From Smallanthus sonchifolius (taxonomy: Eukaryota; Streptophyta; Magnoliopsida; Asterales; Asteraceae), in assembly GCA_023525975.1 (NCBI GenBank), contig CM042034.1, forward strand, positions 61,764,279 to 61,828,278: a stretch of 64,000 bases of DNA, in the 5' to 3' direction. Shown here one piece after another: positions 1 to 10,801 of this stretch. The position numbers and the translations under genes were made by a program. How positions within the stretch are numbered: the stretch's first letter is position 1; every line of letters starts with the position of its first letter. The notes below the pieces were generated by a model, which saw only the letters and a program-made list of their open reading frames with translations, searched no databases and was not told the DNA's origin.

Positions 1-498
1 TTCCCCCCAACAGACCGGGGTTCTACATCTCCTTCCATACAACATTTCAAATGGCGGCATGCCAATAGTCGAGTGATAGCTGTTGTTATATGAAAATTCT
101 GCCAGTGGTAGATGGCTGTCCCAGCTCCCACCGAAGTCAATGATACAGGCCCGGAGCATATCCTCCAAGGTCTGAATGGTCCTTTCAGTTTGACCATCGG
201 TTTGAGGGTGGTAAGCGGTGCTTATGTTCAGTCTAGTGCCCATCGCTTCATTGAATTTCTTCCAAAACCTTGACGTGAATCTAGTATCCCTGTCGGACAC
301 AATGGACAGCGGCATACCATGCCTGCTCACAATTTCTTTGATAAAAACTTCTGCTAGTTTTTCAGATGAAGCAGTCTCACGTATTGGCAAGAAGTGAGCA
401 CTCTTCGTTAAGCAGTCAACGATCACCCAAATGGTATCATTGCCTTTAGCTGTTCGCGGTAGCTTGGTAATGAAGTCCATTGTGATCTCCTCCCACTT
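1..498 (-). pseudogene. Integrase catalytic core of gypsy element 1 (partial)
   Basis: The translation continues the integrase of 499-1296 in the same frame after a TAG stop at about 496-498. It contains the core signatures TIWVIVD, SIVSDRDTRF and AYHPQTDGQSERTIQTLEDM, which hold the first two acidic residues of the D,D(35)E triad and the glutamate region. The stop lies where relatives have Trp (TGG to TAG). Integrase inserts the cDNA copy into chromosomes. The C-terminal domain and any chromodomain lie outside the window. Confidence 0.85.
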
Positions 499-1296
499 CT
501 ATTCTGGTATTGGTAGAGGTTGCATTTTACCGCATGGTTTCTGGTGCTCGGCATTAACTAGTGAACACGTTAGGCACTTGTTCACGTACTCGGTTACATC
601 ATTCTTCATGCCAGGCCACCAGTACTCTTTCTTCAAGTCTTGATACATTTTGTTTGTCCCGGGGTGGATAGAATAGCGAGACTTATGGGCCTCATCGAGT
701 ATTTTGGCTCTAAGCTCGCCAATCTTAGGTATCCACATCCGGCCAAACCTAGTTCGTACACCGTATGCATTTGCATCCAGATTCCCTTGTTGTCCTACTA
801 TTCTTTCCCGTTTTATATTTCTTTCTAACAGTGCTTCATCTTGAGCCTTTGATATTTCACTCATCAAATCTGGCGTTAATATCAGCTGACACGCCTTGAT
901 CCGGATAGGATCAGATTGCTCCTTTCTGCTTAAGGCGTCAGCTACTACGTTTGCCTTGCCTGGATGGTACAGTATCTCACAATCGTAGTCCTTTAGTAGT
1001 TCTAGCCACCTCCTTTGCCTCATGTTTAATTCCTTTTGCTCGAAAAAGTACTTCAAGCTTTTATGGTCGGAGTAAATGGTGCACTTAACTCCATATAGGT
1101 AGTGTCTCCATATTTTTAGGGCGAAGACTACTGCTGCTAACTCTAGATCGTGGGTTGGGTAGTTAACCTCGTGAATCCTTAGTTGTCGTGAGGCGTAAGC
1201 AACTACTTTTCCTCGTTGCATAAGTACGCATCCCAGACCTTGGCTTGACGCGTCAGAGTAGACTACCAAGTCTTCATTTCCTTCAGGTAGTGTCAA
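499..1296 (-). pseudogene. RNase H and integrase N-terminus, gypsy element 1
   Basis: The 265-residue frame starts in the RT/RNase H connection and carries the RNase H signatures VVYSDASSQGLGCVLMQ, THDLELAAVVFALK and YSDHKSL, followed by NMRQRRWLELLKDYDCEI and ADALSRKE. After a linker comes the integrase zinc finger: the two His lie around SRYSIHPGTNKMY and the two Cys in CLTC. RNase H removes the RNA template during reverse transcription, and integrase inserts the product. The open frame ends at a stop replacing a Trp codon and continues downstream as the catalytic core. The first Met is only the first in an open stretch, because the natural product is a polyprotein. Confidence 0.88.
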
Positions 1297-1330
1297 GACT
1301 GGTGCTTGAGTTAATCGTGTCTTAAGTTCC

Positions 1331-2950
1331 TCAAATGCGTGTTGGTCTCCATTCGTACTTTACTTCCTTCCGTGTCAGTTTGGTTAATGGCGAGGCAATT
1401 CTTGAGAAATCTTGAATGAACCTGCGATAGTAGCCTGCCAATCCCAGAAAACTTCGTATCTCTGTTGGTGTCTTCGGGATGTTCCATTCCTTTACTGTCT
1501 CAATCTTCGCAGGATCTACCATGATGCCTTTCGTGTTTATCACATGACCTAGGAATTGGACTTCCCTAAGCCAGAAAGCGCATTTGAAGAATTTTGCGTA
1601 CAACTTTTCCTGCTTTAACACTTCCAATACTTCTCTTAGGTGACAGTGGTGATCACCCTCGTTTTTTGAATAAACTAGTATGTCGTCAATGAAGACTATC
1701 ACTGATCGATCCAACATCGGTCGGCATATTCTATTCATCAAGTCCATAAACGTTGCTGGTGCGTTGGTCAACCCGAATGACATTACCAGAAACTCGTAAT
1801 GCCCGTAACGCGTACGAAACGCGGTCTTTGGTACATCTTCTTCTCTCACCTTTAACTGATGATAACCCGACCTAAGATCGATCTTTGAGAACCAACTCGC
1901 ACCTTGCAGTTGATCAAAGAGGTCATCTATTCTAGGCAGTGGGTATTTGTTCTTTACTGTCTTTTTGTTCAGTTCTCGGTAATCAATGCACATGCGCATG
2001 CTGCCGTCCTTCTTCTTTACAAACAGTACCGGAGCGCCCCATGGCGAAATGCTTGGTCTAATAAATCCTTTTTCTGTTAATTCCTGTAGTTGAGACATCA
2101 ATTCTTTCATTTCCGACGGAGCCAATCGGTAGGGGGCTTTGGCAACGGGCTCAGCTCCTGGCAGTAAGTCAATCTGAAATTCTATTTCCCGATCGGGTGG
2201 CAATCCAGGTAGATCCTCCGGGAATACTTCCGGAAAGTTGCATACCACGGGTACATCCTTGAGTTCCTTTGTTTTCATCCTTTCGTCAATAACGTACGCC
2301 AGATAAGCTTCGCAACCGCGCCTCATATAACTTTCGGCCTTGATCATCGAGATGATGTTAGGCATCGTGCAATTCCAATCCCCATAAACCGTAATTGGAG
2401 TGCCGCTTGGAGCCTTGAGGTGTATCCTCTTGCGTTTACATATGATCTGGGCTTCGTTGGCAGCTAACCAATCCATACCCAGTACTACATCGAATCCTCC
2501 TAAAGTGAGAAGGAATAATCTAGAGGGGAACTTATGGCCCTCTATTTCTATGATACAATCATCTATTACTTGGAATACTGTCGAATTTTTACCAACGGCA
2601 GTTTGTACGCTAAAGGCCTTTACTATGGTGTTGATAGTGCAATCTAGTTTACGACTAAATGCATTGGATATAAAGCTTTTACTAGCACCAGAGTCGAATA
2701 AGATAGCAGCAGGTTCATCATTTACTGGAAACGTACCTGATACGACATCAGGGTTTCCCCTTGCTTCCTCCTCAGTCAGGGCGTAGGCTCGAGTCCTAGC
2801 CTTCGGTTGTTCCTTTGCAACTTCCTTTCCCTTTCCCGAACTGGACTGCCCGGTTTTCCAGCAATCCTTAGTATGGTGTCCATATTTTCCACAAATTTGG
2901 CACTTCCATCCTTTAAACACTCTCGAGAGAAGTGCCCCGGCTTTCGGCAC
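1331..2950 (-). pseudogene. Second zinc knuckle, protease and reverse transcriptase, gypsy element 1
   Basis: This 539-codon frame starts inside the nucleocapsid with a CX2CX4HX4C knuckle (CQICGKYGHHTKDC). It continues into an aspartic protease with ILFDSGASKSFIS and VVLGMDWL, then reverse transcriptase with CIDYRELNKKTVKNKYPLPRI, FSKIDLRSGYHQLKV, the catalytic FIDDILVYS and FLGLAGYYRRFIQDFS. Protease cleaves the polyprotein and RT copies the RNA. The frame breaks at about 1331 within the connection domain, where a short deletion moves reading into the frame of 499-1296. The true polyprotein start is the gag ATG at about 4002, not the Met at 2950. Confidence 0.92.
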
Positions 2951-2961
2951 TTATAACACAT
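2776..2961 (-). pseudogene. Nucleocapsid zinc knuckle, gypsy element 1
   Basis: The short frame contains a clear CCHC knuckle (CYKCRKPGHFSREC). It is preceded in the DNA by another cysteine-rich stretch (CGKRHFGEC) joined to gag across a TGA stop. The next knuckle is in another frame, so a one- or two-base indel near 2915-2930 splits the nucleocapsid. CCHC knuckles bind retroelement RNA during packaging. Confidence 0.75.
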
Positions 2962-3009
2962 GGTGGTGCCGATTCGGCACTCGCCAAAATGGCGTTTTCC
3001 ACACTTTTT

Positions 3010-4002
3010 TCAAGTTTCATATTCCTCTAACCTTGGTTTCTTTATTTCAGCTACCACATTCCCTTTCCCGGTGCCCCTAGCCGGGTTCTCCCACTTTCTC
3101 TTTTGTGTCTCAGGTGTCGGGTCCTCATTGGCGTAGTCGTCGTAGACGATTCCGCTCAGATTCACTGCCGACTCGAAGGTCGTGGGTAGGTTGGCTTTCA
3201 CATGAACACGGACCCTTTGAGGTAGGCCCTTCACATAGTACCTAATCAGTCTTTCTTCCGTATCTACCAGGTGGGGTACCAGTTGAGCTAGTTCATTGAA
3301 TCTTGAAGTATACTGGCGATGAGTCTTGTTGCCAGCTTTAAAGTTCAAGAACTCGTTCTCCACATGATCGATCTCATTCTGTGGGCAGAACTTTTGGATT
3401 ATAAGCTTTTTCAAGTCTTCCCACGTCATTCTGTTGATAGCATTTGGTGACTTAGTTCTTTGAACATTCCTCCACCAACTTAGTGCTTCGTTAGTGAAAG
3501 AATGGGCAACATACTTAACAGCTTGGTCGGATCGACACTCGCTGATGTTGATGACAGCGTTCATCCTCTCGATCCACTCGAGGGTGGCCACCGAATCCTT
3601 GTTCCCATCAAACTTGGGTGGGTCTCCGTCCTTAAAACCTTTATAAGTGCACCCCCGTTTACTTGGTCCCACCTTTATTTCATCCCCATCGCTGTCATAT
3701 ACCTTTTCCTCATTGCTCCCTTCATCATCTTCCTTGATTTTCTTTAATGCCTCCGATAGTAGGTCAGGCAATACATTCTTCAAAGTGAGCACGACCTCAC
3801 GGGCAATAGCATCTCTAACCTCGGGTTCCAACTGTAGAGACCCTTGATGGTCGCCCCCAGTTGGGGTGACATTAGTTTGGTGCACGCTCTCAGTGTTTTC
3901 TGTGTGCACATCCTCTTCTTCTTGATGTCCTGGATTCAGGGGAGGTCTACCTACTCGGCCAGTACGACCGCCTCGGTGTCCTGTCCTTCCTCCACCAGCC
4001 AT
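3010..4002 (-). CDS. Gag capsid protein, gypsy element 1
   Basis: The 330-residue frame has a Gly/Arg-rich start (MAGGGRTGHRGGRTGR), an acidic spacer and then a Ty3-type gag capsid domain. Landmarks are PPKFDGNKDSVATLEWIERM, SWWRNV, WEDLKKLIIQKFCP, FNELAQLVPHLVDTEE and RYYVKGLPQRVR. Capsid subunits form the particle in which reverse transcription occurs. It ends at a TGA immediately before the zinc-knuckle region, so the native frame probably continued into the nucleocapsid. The ATG at 4000-4002 lies about 340 bases downstream of the primer binding site, a normal leader length. Confidence 0.88.
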   Translation of the reverse strand: MAGGGRTGHRGGRTGRVGRPPLNPGHQEEEDVHTENTESVHQTNVTPTGGDHQGSLQLEPEVRDAIAREVVLTLKNVLPDLLSEALKKIKEDDEGSNEEKVYDSDGDEIKVGPSKRGCTYKGFKDGDPPKFDGNKDSVATLEWIERMNAVINISECRSDQAVKYVAHSFTNEALSWWRNVQRTKSPNAINRMTWEDLKKLIIQKFCPQNEIDHVENEFLNFKAGNKTHRQYTSRFNELAQLVPHLVDTEERLIRYYVKGLPQRVRVHVKANLPTTFESAVNLSGIVYDDYANEDPTPETQKRKWENPARGTGKGNVVAEIKKPRLEEYET

Positions 4003-4343
4003 AATTCCTAGTTTCCTGATAGTTATAAAGGGAATACATCAATGCCATTTCTTCAGATCATAGTTTTAGAACAGTACGAACAAGGTAAATTTTTAATTAC
4101 AGTGACCGGTTTGTGATTAGAAATTTACATTGCTTTTCAGGTTCCAAACTCTTCAAATTGGTCAAGACATTGACATCTATTGGTTCTAAGTTAAGGCATC
4201 TATTCCTATCTACAATCATGAACTTTAAGTACTTACTTACAGTGATGGCGTCGGCGTTGGCTACCCAGACTGACACCCATGCGTTGGTCCCATAATCAGC
4301 TTGAGTCCAGACATTTAGGGATGCCTGAATCTCTCAAACTATT

Positions 4344-4355
4344 GCTCTGATACCA
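4344..4355 (-). other. Primer binding site, gypsy element 1
   Basis: On the minus strand the sequence reads TGGTATCAGAGC, the usual plant site that pairs with the 3' end of initiator-Met tRNA to prime minus-strand DNA synthesis. It lies three bases inside the 5' LTR. Confidence 0.93.
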
Positions 4356-5479
4356 ACTTGTAAGGCCCCTTTCTCCGGGTGACCTCACTTATTGGATTTA
4401 CTCATAAACAAAGTCATCAATACTGAACTTTAAATTTAACATATTCAATTAACAGCCAAAATCATTCACATTTGAGTACATTACAGCGGAAGTCTTAACA
4501 TTTAACACATACATCAGTATTTAACAAAAACATAAATCGGGATGTCAGTCTTTAGCCGGGTAACCTTCACGCCTTCGCACGACCCTTTTCTTTGTTACCT
4601 GAAATGTATACTAAAAATCAGCTAACGCTGGTGAGTTCTAGTTTAAAATGATTAGGTATAAACATTATTTTCTTAAAAGTATTCATAAGTTTTTACATAA
4701 GAACGTAATTACGTATTCTTAACTTTTTCTTAACATTCATTTGGTCGTACACATATGGGTGATCAACCCGTCTTTTACTACGTATGCCACAAAGGCATAC
4801 GCCATGAAGCTACCGTCGTAGCCCTTTGACTCGTCCGGTCCTAGAAACCGTCCGCCATAAAAAAAACCGTCCGGCCAACCTTCGGCCGTCCGTCATACCG
4901 TCCTACCGTCGTAGGCCGTCCTTTTCGCCCGTCTACCCGAAGGTATCCGTTTCCCACGTGCTACCATGTTTGCAACCGTTCTACATATGATTTGGCATTT
5001 GCTTCGACCGCCCATTTATGCCCCTTTTTATTTCCTTGCTGATGAAGGAACGTTTTTGTCCCGGTTGCAAGATAGACACGTGGTCGTCCGTCTACCGTAG
5101 TAGCCGTTAGCATCGAAGCATCCATAACATTCACGTATATTCATAACATGCAGTATATATATAATATAAGGCAAGATTTCATTCATACTTTGTAAACATA
5201 CGTTTCAATCTTTGTTCATAATTCATTTTCATATATTTATATATCACGTATGTTAACATTGGCATTCATAACATTTATTCATTTAGTGTATACACTTCAG
5301 CCCCAAAAATATTTATAAATCATTTGCACATAACATAGAGGGGGCACATAGAACTCACCTGATCAGCTAGTCCTGTTCTGTCCTATCTGCGGTCTGATGA
5401 GCGCCACACACGATCTGGATTAATTAACTATACCCGTATCAGATCTAAACCAAGTTATATTCCTAACACAGCTGACATA

Positions 5480-5686
5480 GGCGAACTTAATGCCTAAGTT
5501 TGCTTCTACTGGCCTAGGCGAACTTATAGGCGAACTTAATAAGTTCGCTTACCCTTGGCCAAGCGAACTTGTCAAGCGAACTTAATAAGTTCGCTTACCC
5601 TTGGCCAAGCGAACTTGCCAAGCGAACTTAACCAGGCGAACTTGATAAGTTCGCCTCCACCAAGCGAACTTAACAGGCGAACTTGC
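5480..5686. repeat. Palindrome array in LTR 1
   Basis: The octamer GCGAACTT and its complement recur about a dozen times. Three copies join head to head as 19-base near-perfect palindromes (GCGAACTTAATAAGTTCGC type) at 5530-5548, 5576-5594 and 5636-5654. The array lies downstream of the predicted TATA box, within the predicted leader intron. Confidence 0.9.
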
Positions 5687-6045
5687 AACAGCAGTCATCT
5701 TCCCCAAACAGTCTGAAATTCTCGGATTTGGGTTCGATTATGTCAAAACTTCAACTTTCTTTGCTCAAAACAACCGATTTTCATTATAGATACTAATCCT
5801 AAGCTTATTCTCAAGTTTCATCCGTAAAACGTCCTATTTTCACCCGAAAACCCGAAAATCCTAAAATATCACAAAAACTCAGATTATGATCGGATGATTA
5901 CCTGGATTGGATTTCTGATTTGGAGGGGATGATCACGAGTGCAAGAGACACGAGCGGGTGCAATCTTGTGCGATTCCGACACTTTCTCTCTCTATGGTTT
6001 TCTCTCTCTAGAATTGCTGAGAGGAGAAAAATGAGGGTCTTGGGC

Positions 6046-6053
6046 TATTTATA
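6046..6053 (-). promoter_or_regulatory. TATA box of LTR 1
   Basis: The minus strand reads TATAAATA within a GC-rich surround. It is followed by a pyrimidine- and AGAGAG-rich leader typical of plant transcript starts. It lies only about 100 bases from the outer LTR end, so U3 would be short and most of the LTR would be transcribed leader. Confidence 0.7.
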
Positions 6054-6155
6054 GGGGAGACCTCCCCAAGCCCGGTTCGCGACTGACTCTGCCCGACTTC
6101 GGCCCGCTTGAACTCGTTAACTTTATTTCTCGCCATTTTAGGATGTTACAACTTG

Positions 6156-6661
6156 TATGGATAGCTTGTAGATAACACGAGCAATAGGTGGCACAAGTGA
6201 TTAGTTTAATCACACGTCAACCTATAGTTAAATTTTATGTATCTAATCAATGATGTGCACAAAAGTCTAAGGCAAAGTTTAAGGTTTAACGGGTGTTAAT
6301 ATGTGTGGATTTTGTAAAAGTGTTTAGTCATTTCATGTAGAAAGGGTGTAAGTTGATAAAGATATAAGTTCAAAGCATTTGTAAAAAATAATAATTGTCT
6401 TAGGGTTTAAGTTTAAATAAAATAAATAAATGAGTTTCTTCTAGCTATTTATTTAAAGAAATGATATTTATTAAAATAAATAAATATATTTTATTTATTT
6501 ATAACAATGTGTGATGTATATTGGTGTAAGGTTTTGAGAAAAAATATATAATTTGAAAACCCTAAATGTATTTTAAATAAAAAGATAACCAATAAATTTA
6601 TTTTTATTTAAGTTTATTAAAATGGTGCGTCTCTAAAAGAAACATGGAAAATTATTATATA
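6156..6661. other. AT-rich spacer, possible old LTR remnant
   Basis: There are no coding signals. The AT-rich DNA lies between element 1 and the MULE-like element. With 8165-8750 it probably formed one older LTR, because the far side carries a tRNA-like module in the same setting as the LTRs of element 2. Confidence 0.35.
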
Positions 6662-6671
6662 TATATGTATT

Positions 6672-8154
6672 GGATTAGGTTCAGATAAAAAAGATTTTAA
6701 TTGTAAGAAGAGTGAGAAGGATTTATGGCCATTAGATTAAATTGTAGAAAATATTTAATGATTGAGATTAAATTGTAGCAGAAAAAGTTGTTGAAAGGGT
6801 ATTTTAGTCTTGGCCACTTTTGTTGACTTTTTATCAAGTTCCCCCCTCATTTTTAAACGTTCATAACTTTTACATACGACATTATTTTTTCAAAAATATT
6901 ACACTATAAAAACGATCGTTTTTTATCTTTAAAACGAGTATAGTGTCGTTATAAACAAAACAATTTTTTTTTTACGTTTTTCAACTCATTGTGTAATTAG
7001 TCAAGTCAATGTGTAATACAAGTTCAATGTGTAATACAAGTTTATTGTGTAATACAAGTTCATTGTGTAATACCACGTCTAGTCATTGTGTAATACAAGT
7101 TCATTGTGTTATATGTATTTATCATTGTGTTTTATGTTTTCCAGCTCATTGTGTAGTTAGTCAGGTCATTGTGTAATACAAGTTTATCGTGTAATACAAG
7201 TTCATTGTGCAATACAAGTTCATTGTGTAATACCACGTCTGGTCATTGTGTAATTAGTCAGGTCATTGTGTAATTAGTCAGGTCACTGTGTAATACAAGT
7301 TCATTGTGTAATACAAGTTCATTGTGTTATACAAGTTCAATGTGTAATACAAGTTCATTGTGTTATATGTATTTATCATTATGTTTTACGTTTTCCAGCT
7401 CATTGTGTAGTTAGTCAGGTCATTGTGTATTACAAGTTCATCGTGTAATACAAGTTCATTGAGTAATACAAGTTCATTGTGTAATACCACGTCTGGTCAT
7501 TGTGTAATATCTGGTCATCGTGTAATACAAGTTCATTGTGTAATTAGTCAAGTCATTGTGTAATACAAGATCATTGTGTTATACATGTTCAATGTGTAAT
7601 ACAAGTTCATTGTGTTATATGTATTTATCATTGTGTTTTACGTTTTCTAGCTCATTGTGTAGTTAGTCAGGTCATTGTGTAATACAAGTTTATCGTGTAA
7701 TACAAGTTCATTGTGTAATACCACGTCTGGTCATTGTGTAATACAAGTTCATTGTGTAATATAAGTTCATTGTGTAATTAGTCAGGTCATTGTGTAATAC
7801 AAGTTCATTGTGTCAAATATTTTTCAACATTATGTTATATGTTTTCATCATTGTGTTTTATGTTTTCTAGCTCATTGTGTAATTCGCTCATTATTGTGTA
7901 ATTCACTCAAATATGTCAGGTCATTGTGTAATATGCTCATTGTGTAATATCACTTCATTGTGTAATATCAGGTCTGATCATTGTGTAATATCAGACCTTG
8001 TATTACACATTGACCTGGTGTATTACACATTGACCTGGTATATTACATATTGACCATTATACCCTCCTTTAAAAACAATAAAATGACACATGTCAAGCTT
8101 AGAATCCTTTTTACCCTTCTTATTTTTAAAGCCCTTTTTACTATAACCTAACCT
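6672..8154. mobile_element. Non-autonomous MULE-like TIR element with internal tandem repeat
   Basis: The ends are imperfect inverted repeats of roughly 70 bases. The left end begins GGATTAGGTT and the right end, reversed, AGGTTAGGTT; both continue with a similar AAAAAG...AAGAAG...AAGGATT pattern. They are bounded by an identical ten-base direct repeat (tatatgtatt, 6662-6671 and 8155-8164). Target duplications of 9-11 bases and long TIRs are typical of Mutator-like elements. The flanks are AT-rich, which weakens the duplication evidence slightly. No transposase is present. The interior is nearly all tandem repeat. Confidence 0.68.
6975..8040. repeat. Hierarchical minisatellite, 18-base unit in blocks of about 250 bases
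   Basis: The basic unit is close to TTCATTGTGTAATACAAG, repeated dozens of times with variants. A longer block, including a ...gttatatgtatttatcatt... segment and a ...ccagctcattgtgtagttagtcagg... segment, recurs near 7108, 7350 and 7613 and in altered form near 7830. Near 7980-8040 the motif appears inverted (ttacacattgacc). The array makes up most of the MULE-like element. Confidence 0.92.
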
Positions 8155-8523
8155 TATATGTATTAATATATGTTTGGTAAAAATTTAGATTTGTTTAAAT
8201 AAATTTCAATTCCTAAATTTATAGTTAAAATCAATAAAAAGAAAAATGATTTACAATATTGTTTTATGAAATTCTATAAAATGATAAAGTATTTATAAAA
8301 TCTTTTCAAAATTTATAAAACTAGATATTTTGAATGCTTTGGCTAAAAAATGAATTTTTAAAAATGTTTTTTATATTTAAAAATGATATTTTAAAATGTG
8401 TAAAAATACTGGTTTTGTGTTTAAAGTCATAGACTTTGATACAAATCTGTTGCAAATGGTGTTAGGTTCATAAAATATTTTTTATAGAATTTTTGAGTGT
8501 GTAAAAACGATTATAAAAAATAA

Positions 8524-8630
8524 AGCAGTCCACCCAGCTCGAACCCTGGTGGCTGCTGTGAGAGGCCAAAGACTCAGCCGCAGGACCAAGTGACTAACAC
8601 TAAATATCAGCCGCTTCGAAATTGTTTTAA
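8524..8630 (-). other. tRNA-like module in old LTR-like DNA
   Basis: On the minus strand a box-B-like GGTTCGAGC lies in a hairpin (CCACC...GGTGG pairing on the plus strand), preceded by a degenerate D-arm-like stretch. It is embedded in AT-rich DNA and followed by an A-rich run, as in the LTRs of element 2. It is not a functional tRNA: the acceptor stem cannot be closed. Confidence 0.45.
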
Positions 8631-8711
8631 TGTGAATCTAGGGCACCACCGGGTCTTGTTTTAGTGAAAACTCAAAAAGGATGATGCGTATGGGTTTATA
8701 ACAATAATTGT

Positions 8712-8715
<4 letters not shown>

Positions 8716-8747
<32 letters not shown>
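8716..8747. repeat. (AT)n microsatellite
   Basis: About 15 uninterrupted AT dinucleotides in AT-rich non-coding DNA. Confidence 0.95.
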
Positions 8748-8749
<2 letters not shown>

Positions 8750-8750
<1 letters not shown>

Positions 8751-10160
8751 CATATCTGTTTTGTTAAAATAATGTATAGATGTCAACAATTATTTGTATA
8801 TGTTTTGTTATAATTAAAATATGTATTACACCCTTAGAAATACATGTATGTGATTATATATATAAATATATGTTTGACCATAAAATGTGTGATTGATAAG
8901 TAAAGGAACGTAGGGAAGATGAATTCCTGTCAATAGTTAGAATTCTCTCATCGGATGATTTCATGACGTAGCGACAGTAAATCTTAGCAAACATATCCGT
9001 TGTAAGGAAAGATAACGACCAACAACCTTTGCTGAAAGTTTTCGTAATATCTCCAACATAATGATGAGAAAACGAAGTTTTGTCATTTTATGTTTTACCT
9101 AAGTGAAATAGATTAAACAACAAAAACTCGTTCATTAAATTAGTGGTGAATAAATTAAAAAATAAAACATGGAGTAATAATGAATGCATAGCTGTAATTC
9201 ACTATTTTTTTTAATTAATAATCATTAAAAAGTAAAGCAAACATTAAACATTTAAAATTTTATTGTTTAACAGAATTTATATTGCATGAGAAAATGATTT
9301 ATCAAAACTCAATCCAAATTATTTTACATGAAGATAAATATGTGAAAAAACAGGATAAGAAGAGGACGATAATTCTTATTTTCTTGAATATATTCTGGAT
9401 TAGAACATGATTAATTCTAAAAATCAATTTATAAATTTTAAATGAAACTGGTTAATTCACATTTGATAGAATATGGAAATTAAAAGCAGATGTAAAGAAA
9501 TTGAATCGACAAACCTTAGAGAATGTGTGAAAAAAAAATCTTTTAAAATGTAGAAGCATAGGCAAGAAATTATGAATAGTGACAGAGTATTTTATATACA
9601 ACCCTAGACTTTAATTCCCTGTATAGATTAAAATTTTAAATATTTTATATACAACCCTAAACTTTAATTCCCTGTATAGATTAAAATTTTAAATTTTAAT
9701 AACAAATGTAGAAATCATTATGATATTAACTTAAATTTCGTAATATTAGAATATTTAAATTTTTGATCATTTACAAATGTAATGATTAGGACATTTATAA
9801 AAACTAATTCATGAAACCGACTTCCTAGAATTTATGTGCTCGATCCCCAAAAAAACCGAAAGATTATGTTTTAAAAAAAAGAATTGATTATTGATTAGTA
9901 ATAATAAACATCTCTGTATTCCTTTTTTTTCGAAAGACTTTCTTGATTTCTAAAATTAAATATTTGATCATTTACAAATGTAATGATTGGCACATTTAGG
10001 GAAATTAATTCATGAAAAAAGAATTGAATATTGATTATTGATTTGTAATTAGTAATAATAATACTTGATTCCACTTTTGAGGGGAAAAATCCTTGAGGAT
10101 TCATAAGAAGTTGTCAAGTGTTACAAGTAAGCATTCTTTTATTAGAGATAAAAGATATAT
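8750..10160. other. AT-rich non-coding DNA with local duplications
   Basis: No gene is visible. A 53-base unit is tandemly duplicated at 9588-9693. A longer imperfect duplication links about 9760-9910 with 9960-10060; both contain tgatcatttacaaatgtaat and attgattagtaataata. Short open frames here are chance. Confidence 0.7.
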
Positions 10161-10162
10161 AT

Positions 10163-10801
10163 AGGGTAAGGATCATAAGAAAACTCAATGTTTATTAGAA
10201 AACCAAAAAACTACTTATTTAAGGTAAAAAAAAATCATAACTCGAAAAATAAATCAAAAATAAAAAAAAAATTTCGGAGACCTTGTTTCCCACGTCGTCC
10301 TCGTTCAAAAAAATAATAATAATAAAAATAGAAAAACTCGAAATGTAGTGGGTTTAGCTTTTGGGTTTAGTTTAGCTTTAGGTTAGGATTTTGGAGGAGT
10401 GGGGTAGGGGGTTTAGGTTTTTGGGGAGTGGCGTAGGGGGTTTAGGTTTTTGGGGGGTGGGTGAGGGGGTAGGTGGCGTGGGGTTAGGTTTTTGGGGGTG
10501 GGTTAGGCTTTTTGGTTTAGTTTTTGGGTTTAGTTTAAGTTTTTGAAAGGGTGGGGTGGGGTGGGGTGGGGTGGGGGGTTTAGTTTTTGGGGGGTGGGTG
10601 GAGGGTTTAGGTTTTTAGGGGGTGGGTGGGGTGGGTTTAGGTTTTTGGGTAGGGGTGGGGTGGGGTGGGGTGGGGGTTTAGGTTTTTGGGTGGGGGTGGG
10701 GGTTTAGGTTTTTTGGGTGAGTTGGGTTTTTAGGTGTACTACACATATGAAGTAGGAGTTTTTTGGTTTTCTCATGAAAATGAGTTTTTTAGTTAACTCA
10801 C

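Larger units (their letters stand above)
1..6150 (-). mobile_element. Gypsy element 1 (chromodomain-type Ty3), 5' part, cut by window edge
   Basis: The element reads right to left: 5' LTR (4359-6150), primer binding site (4344-4355), gag, protease, reverse transcriptase, RNase H and integrase, then it leaves the window before the integrase C-terminus and 3' LTR. The gene order PR-RT-RH-IN and the FIDD-type catalytic motif place it in Ty3/gypsy. The integrase style and LTR motifs resemble the other Tekay-like elements here. The coding part has one stop in the nucleocapsid, one frameshift between two zinc knuckles, one frameshift at the RT/RNase H join and one stop in integrase, so this copy is dead but fairly recent. 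The five bases right of the LTR (acttg, 6151-6155) should recur beyond the left edge if the insertion is intact. Confidence 0.93.
4359..6150 (-). repeat. 5' LTR of gypsy element 1 (about 1.79 kb)
   Basis: The LTR has TG...CA ends on both strands (tgtaaggcccc at 4359, ggatgttaca ending at 6150) and abuts the primer binding site. In element orientation it holds a TATA box (6046-6053), a good splice donor (CAG|GTAAT, GT at 5900-5901), the palindrome array (5480-5686), GCCGTCC-rich DNA (about 4830-4930), a GAACTCACCAGC block (4627-4638) and a splice acceptor (AG at 4599-4600). A GCGGAAG motif lies at 4486-4492. The 3' copy is outside the window, so divergence cannot be measured. Confidence 0.88.

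Noticed and set aside
6975..8040. CRISPR-like array of short repeats
   Set aside because: The units abut or are separated by variants of the same repeat, not unique spacers, and the genome is a plant.
10340..10735. Interstitial telomere array
   Set aside because: TTTAGG occurs but never as regular TTTAGGG tandem repeats. The pattern is a G-rich minisatellite.
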